Shown here piece by piece: positions 1 to 8,707 of a DNA stretch of 64,000 nt. Source of the DNA: Hymenobacter cavernae (GTDB taxonomy: Bacteria > Bacteroidota > Bacteroidia > Cytophagales > Hymenobacteraceae); NCBI RefSeq assembly GCF_014641455.1, contig NZ_BMHT01000002.1, forward strand, positions 186,001 through 250,000. The letters are read 5' to 3'. The translations under genes were made by a program, and so were the position numbers. Under the pieces are notes generated by a model. That model searched no databases, was not told where the DNA came from, and saw only the letters and a list, made by a program, of their open reading frames with translations. Every line of letters starts with the position of its first letter. Position 1 is the stretch's first letter.

Positions 1-67
1 GGGCGGAGGCAGCATGTCCGAGACCAAGCAAGGCGCTGCTGAATAGAAGCGTACGGTTGAGGTTCAT
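1..67 (-). CDS. 5' end of an exported protein gene (cut by window edge)
   Basis: Reading leftwards from the ATG at 67-65, 22 codons encode M-N-L-N-R-T-L-L-F-S-S-A-L-L-G-L-G-H-A-A-S-A. This is a textbook Sec signal peptide: a charged start, a hydrophobic core and an A-x-A type cleavage site. The rest of the gene lies beyond the left edge, so the mature protein cannot be identified. The repeat block at 163-313 lies upstream of this start. Confidence 0.65.
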   Translation of the reverse strand, partial: MNLNRTLLFSSALLGLGHAASA

Positions 68-162
68 TCGGGTCGTGAGTGGGTAGGATAGGGCATCACG
101 AAAGCTAGGTAGCTTTTGCGGAGGGGTAAGCAAGGTAAAAGGGGAAGCATAAATAAAAAGAA

Positions 163-268
163 CGTCATTTCGACCAGTGGGAGAAATCTCGCGTGCAATG
201 CTTATTCTAATTGGCAAGGTTTACCACCACATCAGCACGCGAGATTTCTCTCGCTGGTCGAAATGACG
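163..268. repeat. Long inverted repeat, 'CATTTCGACC...GAGAAATCTC' family
   Basis: Arms at 163-196 and 235-268 are reverse complements at 32 of 34 positions, with a 38-nt spacer. The same arm sequence recurs at 58949-58989, 59006-59046 and 59059-59092, so this is a dispersed REP-like palindromic element. It lies between two divergent-tail gene boundaries and encodes nothing. Confidence 0.85.
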
Positions 269-286
269 TCTTGGAAAAGCACGTGA

Positions 287-314
287 GATGCTTCGACAAG
301 CTCAGCATGACGTT
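287..314. repeat. Short dispersed-repeat half, 'GCTTCGACAAGCTCAGCATGAC'-type
   Basis: A segment reading GATGCTTCGACAAGCTCAGC followed by ATGACG abuts the larger inverted repeat. I recognise this sequence type as a common intergenic repeat in Bacteroidota and related genomes. Only one half is present here, so the call rests on resemblance and not on a second copy in the window. Confidence 0.4.
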
Positions 315-337
315 CTACTATGTTATGTATCCACCTC

Positions 338-1882
338 CTACTTCATCTGCAGCACCTTGCGCTTCATGATATCCTGCACAGACACACCCTCAATCTTACT
401 CTCCAGCCACGAGATGATATCCAGATACAGGAAGGGCCGGCGCTCGAAGGGATTATCCGCAATGCTGATCAGCTTCTCTTTCAAGTTGATGAAGGCTTCT
501 TTCACCCGCGTCGGCTCCACGTTACCTAGGTTGCGCAGAAAGCGGAAGATTTCGACCTGCATCTGCTGCTGGTTGTTCATCTTACCCAGGAAGTGGTACA
601 CCGACCGGATTTGATATTCCAGCCCGTCGTCCTCACCGGCTTCGTAGTAGGCAATGAGGCGCAGGATGCGCGCAAAGCACTGTAGGTCTTCGCGTAAGCT
701 GCCTTCGCGGTGGTGAATCACCTTGTCGAGGTACTCGATGGCCCGGCGGTTGTCGCCGCTGCCAAAGTAGAGGCTAGCTATTTTATAATAAAGTACCAGC
801 ACGCGGTGCGGATCGAGTTGGCGCTGGTACTCATGCATGTCTTCCAGCAGTTCCGGCACGATGGCTAAGCCATCGGTGAAGCGGCCTTCCATGAAGTAGG
901 CGTTGATGCGGTGCTGGTAGATGTGCAGAAACAACAGAATCTCCGTATTTGGCGTGGTGCGCCGGTCTTGGTCGGCGGCAAACTCTTCCAGGGTCTTCAG
1001 AACTTCCATGAACTTACTGTAGTACAGCAAGTTGTAGAGCACTGCCAGCAGATTGTGCAGCCCTTTGATGTAGAGCATGGTCTGCGCCTCCTTCATGTCG
1101 GGCGCGGCCTCGAACAAGTCGACCCACTTCTGCGCGTAGCGGTAGCACGCCTTAAAATCCTGCACGATGGTGTAGTACCACACGTGGGCCTGGTAGTAAT
1201 ACAGCTTCTCGAAAAAGCCCGCCTCCTGCAAATACAGTGGCACTAGGTTGGCTTTGAAGAAACTAGTCACCTCCTCGTGGTCTTCTTGATTGCGGGCGTG
1301 ACCAACTTTCAGGTACAATCCATACATGCGCAGCGACAGGTTAGAAAGGTCGTGCAGCTGACCTAGGTGCTTCACCGTGTCCTGGGCTTCCGCCGCCAAC
1401 ACTTCAGCGTGCCCTTGCAAGCTGCGCGTGATGTACTGCGACTCAATCATCTTCTCGAAGTCGATGGCAATGAGCGCCACATGAGGCATTTCGGCCTGCT
1501 GGGCGGCGGCTTTCACCTTTTCCAGCATCTTCAAGCTCTGCTGGTAGAAGCCTTTGTTGTAGAGCACGCGAGCATAATCGAGCTGCTCGTGTAGCTGAAT
1601 ATCAGGGTTTTGGTGCGCTTGGTACACCCGCAGGCTCGACAGGAGCTGCCGGTAAAGATTGGCCTTTAAGTTCGCCAGCTGAATCTTCTTGATAGACGGC
1701 ACCTGCGTGAGAATCCGCTCCTCGTCGTACTGCTCTAGGTTATCGAGGGCGTCGAAGAGCTGCAAGAACTTCAGGCCCTCCGTCGAGCCTTGGCGATTGC
1801 AAAACAGGCGAAAGTGGCGCTTTTCGGAACGCGTCAGTGAATTGACTAAGCTAAAAACTGGATCTGTGTTTCCGTTAGGCAT
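338..1882 (-). CDS. Conserved helical-repeat (TPR-like) protein, function unknown
   Basis: A 514-residue soluble protein with no signal peptide or membrane segment. The sequence is almost wholly alpha-helical in character, with repeated hydrophobic/Tyr pairs (for example FEKLYYYQAHVWYY and LYFGSGDNRRAIEYLDKV). The last of these resembles a TPR unit near residue 375. There is no catalytic motif that I can see. The start ATG at 1882 is followed by a natural N-terminus (MPNGNTDPVFSLVNSLTRSEKRHF cut short here), and the region 1883-2037 separates it divergently from leuA. Similar long helical proteins are common in Hymenobacter-like genomes and are annotated only as hypothetical. A scaffold or protein-interaction role is a guess. 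Confidence 0.75.
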   Translation of the reverse strand: MPNGNTDPVFSLVNSLTRSEKRHFRLFCNRQGSTEGLKFLQLFDALDNLEQYDEERILTQVPSIKKIQLANLKANLYRQLLSSLRVYQAHQNPDIQLHEQLDYARVLYNKGFYQQSLKMLEKVKAAAQQAEMPHVALIAIDFEKMIESQYITRSLQGHAEVLAAEAQDTVKHLGQLHDLSNLSLRMYGLYLKVGHARNQEDHEEVTSFFKANLVPLYLQEAGFFEKLYYYQAHVWYYTIVQDFKACYRYAQKWVDLFEAAPDMKEAQTMLYIKGLHNLLAVLYNLLYYSKFMEVLKTLEEFAADQDRRTTPNTEILLFLHIYQHRINAYFMEGRFTDGLAIVPELLEDMHEYQRQLDPHRVLVLYYKIASLYFGSGDNRRAIEYLDKVIHHREGSLREDLQCFARILRLIAYYEAGEDDGLEYQIRSVYHFLGKMNNQQQMQVEIFRFLRNLGNVEPTRVKEAFINLKEKLISIADNPFERRPFLYLDIISWLESKIEGVSVQDIMKRKVLQMK

Positions 1883-2037
1883 TGTACGTATAAAAAGGGC
1901 AACTTTCTGATTAACAGCTGTTTTTAGCAGTTGATTAAAGTATTAGAAATAGTAAAGCCTTTTAAAACTCATTTTTGTAGCTGGGTTTTAACCGAGATGT
2001 TGCATACTGAATTCTGTAAGCAAACAGCAACGACACG

Positions 2038-3204
2038 ATGACGGCTCAACGAATCCAAATCTTCGACACAACCCTGCGCGATGGGGAACAAGTGCCAGGA
2101 TGCAAGCTAAACAGGGAAGAGAAACTTGTTATTGCCCGGCAGCTTGAACTGCTAGGCGTAGATGTTATCGAAGCCGGTTTCCCTGTATCGAGCCCCGGCG
2201 ACTTTACGGCAGTGCAATCCATTGCTGCTCAGACCAAAGAAGCCACCGTGTGCGGCCTAACTAGGGCCGTAGAAAACGATATTCGGGTAGCCGCTGAGGC
2301 CCTAAAGCTAGCGCGTTATCCGCGCATTCACACTGGCATCGGTACTTCCGAGTTGCATGTGAAGTACAAGCTCTGCTCGACGCAGGAATTGGTATTGGAG
2401 CGAGCCATTGCCGCCGTGAAGCTAGCTAAATCCTTCGTGGAAGACGTGGAGTTTTACGCCGAAGACGCCGGCCGCACCGACAACGTGTACCTAGCTCGCG
2501 TGTGCGAAGCCGTTATAAAGGCCGGCGCCACCGTGCTCAACATCCCCGACACTACCGGCTACTGCCTGCCCGAGGAGTACGGCGCCAAGATCAGATTCCT
2601 ACGGGAGAATGTGAAAGGCATTGAGAATGTGACGCTTTCCACCCACTGCCACAACGACCTAGGTCTGGCTACGGCCAACTCCATTGCCGGCGTAGTACAT
2701 GGCGCCCGCCAGATCGAGTGCACCATCAACGGGGTCGGCGAGCGGGCCGGCAACACGGCCTTGGAAGAAGTCGTGATGATTCTGCGCCAGCACCCCTACC
2801 TGAACCTCGACACGAACATCAACACCAAGCTGCTCACCGAAACGTCGACGATGGTGTCGCACATGATGGGCATGCCGGTGCAAGCCAATAAGGCCATTGT
2901 GGGCGCTAATGCTTTCTCGCATTCCAGCGGCATCCACCAGGATGGCGTGATCAAGCACCGCGAGACCTACGAAATCATCGACCCGCGCGAAGTAGGCGCC
3001 CCCGATTCATCTATCGTGCTGACGGCCCGCTCGGGCCGCGCTGCCCTAGGCTATCGGTTGCAGAAAATTGGCTACGCATTCAACAAGAGCGTGTTAGATC
3101 AGGCCTACGCATCGTTTTTGGTGCTAGCCGACCGCAAAAAGGAAGTTGTGGACGAAGATTTGCACATTCTGGTCGAACAAGAAAACTTGGTTGCAGCAAG
3201 CTAG
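2038..3204 (+). CDS. leuA: 2-isopropylmalate synthase, short form
   Basis: Condenses acetyl-CoA with 2-oxoisovalerate, the first committed step of leucine synthesis. The HMGL-like TIM barrel is clear: [12 protein letters not shown] at residues 10-21 (metal and substrate site), [13 protein letters not shown] near residue 202 (metal-binding His pair) and [11 protein letters not shown] near 236. SGIHQDG near residue 303 belongs to the linker subdomain. At 388 residues the protein stops before the LeuA dimerisation/allosteric domain that brings the enterobacterial enzyme to about 520. Leucine feedback through that domain is therefore not expected. Short LeuA forms are known in Bacteroidota; a homocitrate- or citramalate-synthase activity is possible but the leuCDB context argues against it. 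First gene of the leu operon. Confidence 0.95.
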   Translation: MTAQRIQIFDTTLRDGEQVPGCKLNREEKLVIARQLELLGVDVIEAGFPVSSPGDFTAVQSIAAQTKEATVCGLTRAVENDIRVAAEALKLARYPRIHTGIGTSELHVKYKLCSTQELVLERAIAAVKLAKSFVEDVEFYAEDAGRTDNVYLARVCEAVIKAGATVLNIPDTTGYCLPEEYGAKIRFLRENVKGIENVTLSTHCHNDLGLATANSIAGVVHGARQIECTINGVGERAGNTALEEVVMILRQHPYLNLDTNINTKLLTETSTMVSHMMGMPVQANKAIVGANAFSHSSGIHQDGVIKHRETYEIIDPREVGAPDSSIVLTARSGRAALGYRLQKIGYAFNKSVLDQAYASFLVLADRKKEVVDEDLHILVEQENLVAAS

Positions 3205-3216
3205 CTTGTAAGCAGT

Positions 3217-3318
3217 TGTAGCGCGAAGCTCCCGCTTCGCGTTTCGTTGAATAATCATCGTTGTGACGACTTAGCCTGAGTCGTTCAGCGGTACGCGAAG
3301 CGGGAGCTTCGCGCTACA
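3217..3318. repeat. Perfect 26-bp inverted repeat between leuA and leuC (REP-like)
   Basis: Arms at 3217-3242 and 3293-3318 are exact reverse complements. Each arm also contains its own smaller dyad (GCGAAGC-TCCC-GCTTCGC). The same core occurs in the palindrome at 63373-63421. The element fills nearly all of the 126-nt leuA-leuC gap and ends 12 nt before the leuC ATG. In mRNA it would form a very stable structure that could set the leuA:leuCDB ratio. It has no T-tract of an intrinsic terminator. Confidence 0.9.
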
Positions 3319-3330
3319 CCCCACCACCCC

Positions 3331-4722
3331 ATGGCAAAGACCCTATTTGATAAGATTTGGGACGCTCACGTTGTGAAGTCCTTCGGCGACTTATCCGTCG
3401 TCTATATTGATAAACACCTCATTCACGAAGTCACCAGCCCCCAGGCTTTTGATGAACTGACTGCGCGCGGCCTGCCCCTGTTCCGCAAAGACCAGATGCT
3501 CGCCACCGCCGACCACAACGTACCCACGCGCAACCAGCACCTGCCCATTGAGGAGCCCCTCTCCCGCTCGCAGGTAAACAAGCTGACGGAAAACTGCGCG
3601 AAGTTCGACGTGGAGCTATATGGCCTAGGCCATGAGCGCCAAGGCATTGTGCACGTTATCGGACCAGAGCTAGGCCTCACCCAGCCCGGCATGACCATCG
3701 TGTGCGGCGACAGCCACACCTCTACGCACGGCGCTTTTGGGGCTATTGCCTTCGGTATTGGCACGAGCCAGGTGGCCCAGGTAATGGCCTCGCAGTGCTT
3801 GCTCATCAGCAAGCCCAAGCGCATGCGCATCACCATAGATGGCGAGCTGCGCCGTGGCGTAACAGCCAAGGATTTACCGCTTTATATCATCTCGAAGCTA
3901 GGTACTGGCGGCGCCACGGGCTACTTCGTGGAATACGCCGGCAGCGCCATCCGGGGCCTGAGCATGGAAGGCCGCATGACGCTCTGCAACATGAGCATCG
4001 AGATGGGCGCCCGCGGCGGCATGATTGCCCCCGACGAGACGACTTTCGCTTATGTGGAAGGCCGCCCCTACGCCCCGCAAGGCGAACGTTGGGAGCAGGC
4101 CCTCGCCTACTGGCGCACCCTCTACTCCGAGCCCGACGCTACGTTCGATTCGGAGTATCACTTTGATGCCCAGGATATTTACCCGATGATTACCTACGGC
4201 ACCAACCCTGGCATGGGCATCGCGCTCAACGGGTTAATTCCGACGGAAGTATCGAGCAGCGAAGCCGTGAGCTTCCAGAACTCGCTCAAGTACATGGGCT
4301 TTGCGCCGGGCGAGTCGCTTTTGGGCAAAGAAATCAACTACGTATTTATCGGTAGCTGTACCAACTCCCGCATCGAGGACCTGCGCACGGTGGCGAGCTA
4401 CGTGAAAGGCAAGCACAAAGCCCAAAACGTGGAGGCCATCATCGTGCCCGGTTCGAAACAGGTGGAGCAGCAAGCCATTGCCGAGGGGTTAGACAAGGTT
4501 TTGGCGGAAGCTGGCTTTGAGTTGCGCGAACCTGGTTGTAGCGCGTGCTTGGCCATGAACGAGGACAAAATTCCGGCGGGCGCGTATTGCGTTTCTACCT
4601 CCAACCGCAACTTCGAAGGCCGACAGGGACCCGGCGCCCGCACCTTATTGGCCTCGCCCCTCGTGGCCGCTATTACGGCCGTGGAAGGTCGCATTGTCGA
4701 TATTACCCAGTACCTGAACTAA
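3331..4722 (+). CDS. leuC: 3-isopropylmalate dehydratase, large subunit
   Basis: Large subunit of the aconitase-family isomerase that converts 2-isopropylmalate to 3-isopropylmalate. The 463-residue length is typical. The three [4Fe-4S] ligands are visible: Cys343 in [12 protein letters not shown], and Cys403 and Cys406 in [28 protein letters not shown] near residue 130 and [20 protein letters not shown] near the C-terminus are family signatures. The start [15 protein letters not shown] matches the family. It works as a heterodimer with LeuD, encoded 65 nt downstream beyond a hairpin. Confidence 0.97.
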   Translation: MAKTLFDKIWDAHVVKSFGDLSVVYIDKHLIHEVTSPQAFDELTARGLPLFRKDQMLATADHNVPTRNQHLPIEEPLSRSQVNKLTENCAKFDVELYGLGHERQGIVHVIGPELGLTQPGMTIVCGDSHTSTHGAFGAIAFGIGTSQVAQVMASQCLLISKPKRMRITIDGELRRGVTAKDLPLYIISKLGTGGATGYFVEYAGSAIRGLSMEGRMTLCNMSIEMGARGGMIAPDETTFAYVEGRPYAPQGERWEQALAYWRTLYSEPDATFDSEYHFDAQDIYPMITYGTNPGMGIALNGLIPTEVSSSEAVSFQNSLKYMGFAPGESLLGKEINYVFIGSCTNSRIEDLRTVASYVKGKHKAQNVEAIIVPGSKQVEQQAIAEGLDKVLAEAGFELREPGCSACLAMNEDKIPAGAYCVSTSNRNFEGRQGPGARTLLASPLVAAITAVEGRIVDITQYLN

Positions 4723-4730
4723 TTAACGCA

Positions 4731-4773
4731 CAGCCCCTAGGTGTTGCTCCCGGTGAGCAGGACCTAGGGGCTG
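4731..4773 (+). promoter_or_regulatory. Strong intra-operon hairpin between leuC and leuD
   Basis: CAGCCCCTAGGT (4731-4742) pairs perfectly with ACCTAGGGGCTG (4762-4773), and inside the loop TGCTC (4745-4749) pairs with GAGCA (4755-4759). Both outer arms contain CCTAGG. The element starts 8 nt after the leuC stop and ends 14 nt before the leuD ATG. It lacks a long T-tract, so mRNA stabilisation, processing or control of leuD translation is more likely than termination. This role is inferred. Confidence 0.7.
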
Positions 4774-4787
4774 CGGCTTTCTAGCAT

Positions 4788-5384
4788 ATGGAAAAATTCC
4801 AGATCCTTCGCACGACGGCCATCCCGTTGCCGATTGAGAATATCGATACGGATCAGATTATCCCGGCGCGCTTCCTGAAGGCGACGTCGCGGGAAGGCTT
4901 CGGCGAAAACCTATTCCGCGACTGGCGCTATACTTCCGAAGGCACACCCAAGGCTGACTTCGCGCTAAACAACGCGCGCTACGGCGGCCATATTTTGGTA
5001 GCGGGCAAGAACTTCGGTTGCGGCTCTAGCCGCGAGCACGCCGCTTGGGCGCTGTATGATGCCGGTTTCAAAGCCGTTATTTCGAGCTACTTTGCCGATA
5101 TTTTCCGCGGTAATGCCCTGAATACGGGCTTGTTGCCTCTGCAAGTATCCGACGAAGTGCTCCAACGCTTGCTCGACCAAGTGGAGCAAGACCCGCAAAC
5201 GGAGCTGGTAGTGAACCTGCCGGAGCAAACCCTGACGGTACCGGCCTGGGGCGAAAGCATCCACTTCGACCTAGATCCTTACAAGAAGGAGTGCCTGATT
5301 AACGGCTACGACGACATCGATTTTTTAGTCAACCAAAAGGAGGCTATTGCCGCCTACGAAACCACACGCGCATGGGCATATTAA
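4788..5384 (+). CDS. leuD: 3-isopropylmalate dehydratase, small subunit
   Basis: The 198-residue small subunit supplies the swivelling aconitase D-like domain. It shows IENIDTDQIIPARFLK near residue 17 and NFGCGSSREHAAWAL near residue 75, both diagnostic of LeuD. The ATG follows the operon hairpin by 14 nt. The 3' end overlaps leuB by 13 nt, which implies translational coupling. Confidence 0.97.
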   Translation: MEKFQILRTTAIPLPIENIDTDQIIPARFLKATSREGFGENLFRDWRYTSEGTPKADFALNNARYGGHILVAGKNFGCGSSREHAAWALYDAGFKAVISSYFADIFRGNALNTGLLPLQVSDEVLQRLLDQVEQDPQTELVVNLPEQTLTVPAWGESIHFDLDPYKKECLINGYDDIDFLVNQKEAIAAYETTRAWAY

Positions 5385-6490
5385 GAAAGAAAATTGCCGT
5401 ACTGGCCGGTGATGGTATCGGACCAGAAGTCTGTCACGAGGCCATCAAGGTACTCGACGCCGTAGCCGAACGCTTCGGCCACCGCTTCACCTACGACTAT
5501 CAGCTGATGGGTGCCTGCGCCATCGATGCGACGGGCGACCCGCTGCCCGAATCGACGCTAGCCGCTTGCCGCGCCGCCGACGCTATTCTGCTTGGTGCCA
5601 TCGGCGACCCCAAGTACGATAACAACCCCGCGGCCAAAGTGCGCCCGGAGCAAGGCTTGCTGCGCCTGCGCAAGGAGCTAGGTCTGTACGCCAACATTCG
5701 CCCCGTTACGGCCTATGATATACTGCTACCTCACTCGCCGCTGAAGGCTGACCGCATCAGAGGCGCCGACATGCTGATCTATCGGGAGCTGACCGGCGGT
5801 ATTTACTTCGGGGAGAAAGGCCGCACCGAAAATGGCGCCTTCGACCACTGCACCTACACCCGTCCCGAAATTACGCGCATCACGCACCTAGCTTTTCAGT
5901 CGGCCCAAAACCGCCGCAAGAAGCTAACGCTCGTGGACAAAGCCAACGTGTTGGAAACCTCGCGCTTGTGGCGCGAAGTGGTGCAGGAGCTAGCTCCTGC
6001 CTACCCAGACGTTGCCGTAGACTACTTGTTCGTAGACAACGCGGCTATGCAGCTCATCCTGAACCCCAAGCAGTTCGACGTAATGCTCACGGAGAACATG
6101 TTCGGCGACATCCTTTCGGATGAGGCTTCGGTTATTGCTGGCTCCCTAGGTCTGCTGCCCTCTGCTTCGGTGGGTGATAAAGCCGCACTGTTTGAGCCTA
6201 TTCATGGCTCGTACCCGCAGGCCAAAGGCAAGAGCATTGCTAACCCGATTGCCACCATCTTGTCGGTGGCAATGATGCTGGAACACTTTGGCCTGCAGGA
6301 AGCCGCCAACGTGGTAAAAGAAGCCGTGCAGGATGCTTTGGTGCAGAATGTGTTGACGCCTGAGCTGAACGCCACATCGCCGTCGACTACGGAGCAGGTC
6401 GGGACGCACATCGCGCAGTGCGTGCTAGGTTTCCCCACCTCGCAGCTCCACCGCGACAACATCAAGGCAGGCTTGAGCACGATTATCTAA
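5372..6490 (+). CDS. leuB: 3-isopropylmalate dehydrogenase
   Basis: The NAD-dependent oxidative decarboxylase that makes 2-oxoisocaproate. It is 372 residues long with IAVLAGDGIGPEV at the N-terminus, ELTGGIYFGEKGR near residue 138, the VDNAAMQL and MFGDILSDEASVIAGSLGLLPSAS segments that carry the metal-binding Asp residues, and FEPIHGSYPQAKGK (adenine-loop region). The start ATG lies inside the last codons of leuD. A clear terminator follows, so this closes the leuACDB unit. Confidence 0.97.
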   Translation: MGILRKKIAVLAGDGIGPEVCHEAIKVLDAVAERFGHRFTYDYQLMGACAIDATGDPLPESTLAACRAADAILLGAIGDPKYDNNPAAKVRPEQGLLRLRKELGLYANIRPVTAYDILLPHSPLKADRIRGADMLIYRELTGGIYFGEKGRTENGAFDHCTYTRPEITRITHLAFQSAQNRRKKLTLVDKANVLETSRLWREVVQELAPAYPDVAVDYLFVDNAAMQLILNPKQFDVMLTENMFGDILSDEASVIAGSLGLLPSASVGDKAALFEPIHGSYPQAKGKSIANPIATILSVAMMLEHFGLQEAANVVKEAVQDALVQNVLTPELNATSPSTTEQVGTHIAQCVLGFPTSQLHRDNIKAGLSTII

Positions 6491-6516
6491 CTCAACTTCC
6501 TTGCGAATCAACAAGT

Positions 6517-6553
6517 GGAAAAGCCACCTCGCATGAGGTGGCTTTTCTTTTTT
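6517..6553 (+). terminator. Intrinsic terminator of the leu operon
   Basis: AAAAGCCACCTC pairs with GAGGTGGCTTTT around a 4-nt GCAT loop, followed by CTTTTTT. It lies 27 nt after the leuB stop. Confidence 0.9.
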
Positions 6554-6648
6554 AGTATTCGTTAAAACCGACGGAGCTCTCACCCAAAAAAGCTAGGTAC
6601 CGTACTAGGCTAGAAGCATTTCGACCTTCGCTTTTAGCCTTTCGCACC

Positions 6649-7614
6649 TTGACCAGCTTATCTACTTCCCCTCCGCAATCCGCCGAGCAGCCTTCGTCCA
6701 AAACAGCGATTTTCGGGGCACTAGCGGCCAACCTGGCTATTGCGATTATCAAGTTTGTGGCCGCGGCTTTTACGGGCAGCTCGGCCATGCTTTCAGAAGG
6801 TATTCATTCTGTGGTAGATACTGGCAACGAGTGGCTGCTGCTACTCGGGCTGAAGCGCAGCCAGCGCCCCGCCGACGAGCAGCGGCCGTTTGGCTACGGC
6901 CGCGACCTGTATTTCTGGTCGTTCGTGGTTTCTATCTGCATTTTTGCCATTGGCGGCGGCATGTCCATTTATGAGGGGATCAGCCACTTACGTCACCCTA
7001 GCCCCATGACTGACCCGAAGTGGAACTACATTGTGCTCGGGCTAGCTTTTCTGTTTGACGGAGCTAGCTTTTTGCTCGCCCGGCGTACGTTCAACGCCTC
7101 GCGCGGCAGCCAATCGTTCTGGTCGGCCTTTCGGCGCAGCAAGGACCCCGCTACGTTCGTGGTGCTGTTCGAAGATACCGCCGACTTACTGGGCTTGATC
7201 GTCGCCTTCTTGGGCGTTTTCCTGAGTCATCAGCTTCAAAATCCGTACCTGGACGGCATTGCATCGCTTATTATCGGCTTGATCCTCATTACGATAGCCA
7301 TTCTGCTGATTCGGGAAAGCCAGAGCTTGCTGCTGGGTGAAACTGCCGAGCCAGCACTGCTGAAACAGCTCACGGACCTAGCTCAGGCCGACGAAGCCGT
7401 AACCCGCGTTGCTCCTCCCATGACGGCCTACCTCAGCCCCAACGATATTCTGGTCGTGATACGCGCCGAGTTTCAGCCTGCGCTGTCGGCGGAGCAGGTG
7501 ACGAAAGCTATCAGCCGGCTCACCCAAACCATTCAGGCGCGTCACGCTGATGTAAAGCATCTTTATATCCAGCCCGATTTTATTACTGCCCCGAGCACCG
7601 CCCCTGCTTTGTAG
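6649..7614 (+). CDS. Cation diffusion facilitator (CDF) family metal transporter
   Basis: An inner-membrane divalent-cation/proton antiporter of 321 residues with about six membrane segments. The segment GSSAMLSEGIHSVVDTGNE (residues about 43-61) holds the conserved TM2 His and Asp of the Zn2+/Fe2+/Co2+ site. The matching pair in TM5 is EDTADLLGLIVAF. A soluble C-terminal domain ends the protein. The start used is TTG at 6649, giving TSLSTSPPQSAEQ before TM1. There is no in-frame ATG before the first membrane helix, so a TTG start is likely. Substrate metal cannot be told from the sequence. Converges on the TerC gene. Confidence 0.88.
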   Translation: MTSLSTSPPQSAEQPSSKTAIFGALAANLAIAIIKFVAAAFTGSSAMLSEGIHSVVDTGNEWLLLLGLKRSQRPADEQRPFGYGRDLYFWSFVVSICIFAIGGGMSIYEGISHLRHPSPMTDPKWNYIVLGLAFLFDGASFLLARRTFNASRGSQSFWSAFRRSKDPATFVVLFEDTADLLGLIVAFLGVFLSHQLQNPYLDGIASLIIGLILITIAILLIRESQSLLLGETAEPALLKQLTDLAQADEAVTRVAPPMTAYLSPNDILVVIRAEFQPALSAEQVTKAISRLTQTIQARHADVKHLYIQPDFITAPSTAPAL

Positions 7615-7635
7615 TCGGCGAATAAGCAGCTGCTC

Positions 7636-8397
7636 TTAGGATTCCTGGTTGTTAGTCTTCTTGAAGAAATACGCCCACGCCAGCGGTACCAGGAACATGC
7701 CTACTGTCAGCACTGTCAGACCTAGGTCGGCGGTGTGGCTGCCCAGAAATTGGCTGAACGGATGCCGCGGCTGAAAATGCTCGAACAAGGAAAGAACCAG
7801 CTTCAAACCTAGCAGACCAATCACCAGAAAAGCAGCTACTTCCAGGAAGGGATACTTACCCATCAGCGTCACGAAGGCCTGAGCTACCAGCCGCATGGCC
7901 AGAATACCGATAAAGACGCCAGCGCAAATAAGAATAAGATTGTCGGTGAAGGCCACCACTGCAAACACGTTGTCGATGGAAAAAGCTAGGTCCATCAGCT
8001 CGATGAGTGCTACCGTGGCCCAGAACTTTCCAAACAGACCTAGGGTGTAGCGGTATACCAAGCTCCTGTCTTTGTCCGGCACTTCCTCTTCGCTCGACTT
8101 TTCAGCTTTGAAGTAGCTATAAACCAGATACAAAAGGTACAAGCCACCTAAGGGCTTCAGAAACCAGAACTCAATCAGGAATGACGCAAACAGAATGCAG
8201 ATGCCCCTGAACACGTACGCCCCGATGATGCCATAACGGAGAGCCTTGAAGCGCTGATCACGCGGCAAATCGCTCACCATCGTAGCGAGTACAGCCGCAT
8301 TATCAACTGAGAGCAGACTTTCGATGATAACCAGATTGCCAATAATAGCCAGCGAGGGCAACGGGTGCGTGAGAATATCCTGAAGATGAGCGTTCAT
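7636..8397 (-). CDS. TerC-family integral membrane protein
   Basis: A 253-residue protein with about seven hydrophobic helices. The TerC signatures are IIESLLSVDNAAVLA near residue 22 and MDLAFSIDNVFAVVAF near residue 132, each with the acidic Ser-x-Asp-Asn motif thought to bind or move metal ions such as Mn2+. The ATG at 8397 (MNAHLQDILTHPLPSLAIIG) is preferred over a longer reading from 8451, whose extra residues are Cys/His-rich and not family-like. The partner at the other end of the convergent pair is a CDF transporter, which suggests a metal-homeostasis neighbourhood. Confidence 0.88.
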   Translation of the reverse strand: MNAHLQDILTHPLPSLAIIGNLVIIESLLSVDNAAVLATMVSDLPRDQRFKALRYGIIGAYVFRGICILFASFLIEFWFLKPLGGLYLLYLVYSYFKAEKSSEEEVPDKDRSLVYRYTLGLFGKFWATVALIELMDLAFSIDNVFAVVAFTDNLILICAGVFIGILAMRLVAQAFVTLMGKYPFLEVAAFLVIGLLGLKLVLSLFEHFQPRHPFSQFLGSHTADLGLTVLTVGMFLVPLAWAYFFKKTNNQES

Positions 8398-8629
8398 GCA
8401 GAAATCGGGTTGTCGGTGTTTGCAGGGGCAAATGCCAGCTACAAACGCCAACCAAGATGGAAGGTTAAGAAATCAAGCACTGCGCGCTACTGCTTGTTTG
8501 CGCGCGGGGCAAGCACCAGAAGAACCTAGGTAGCAGGCAATCCGGCAGAAAAGCGAAAAGCTTTTAACCGTAAACATAAAACGACTAGCTGCCTTCTCCA
8601 TACAGACCGTCGTTTTTGCCCTTATTTTA
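8398..8629. other. Leader/intergenic region of the TerC gene
   Basis: About 230 nt between the TerC start and the xylanase terminator. TerC relatives are often preceded by a Mn2+ (yybP-ykoY) riboswitch. I looked for its conserved elements and could not recognise them. No reading frame here looks coding. Confidence 0.5.
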
Positions 8630-8672
8630 ACAAAAAAGCAGCCCCCGGCGTCGAACGCCAAGGGCTGCTTTG
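8630..8672 (-). terminator. Intrinsic terminator of the xylanase gene
   Basis: On the minus strand, AAAGCAGCCC pairs with GGGCTGCTTT around an inner GGCG/CGCC dyad and is followed by TTTTGTT. It lies 36 nt downstream of the xylanase stop. Confidence 0.85.
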
Positions 8673-8707
8673 TCACCAGCGGAAACTGGCGTTGCTTACC
8701 AAGAAGC

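Noticed and set aside
8398..8629. Possible Mn2+ riboswitch upstream of the TerC gene
   Set aside because: The conserved elements of the yybP-ykoY class could not be found in the leader.
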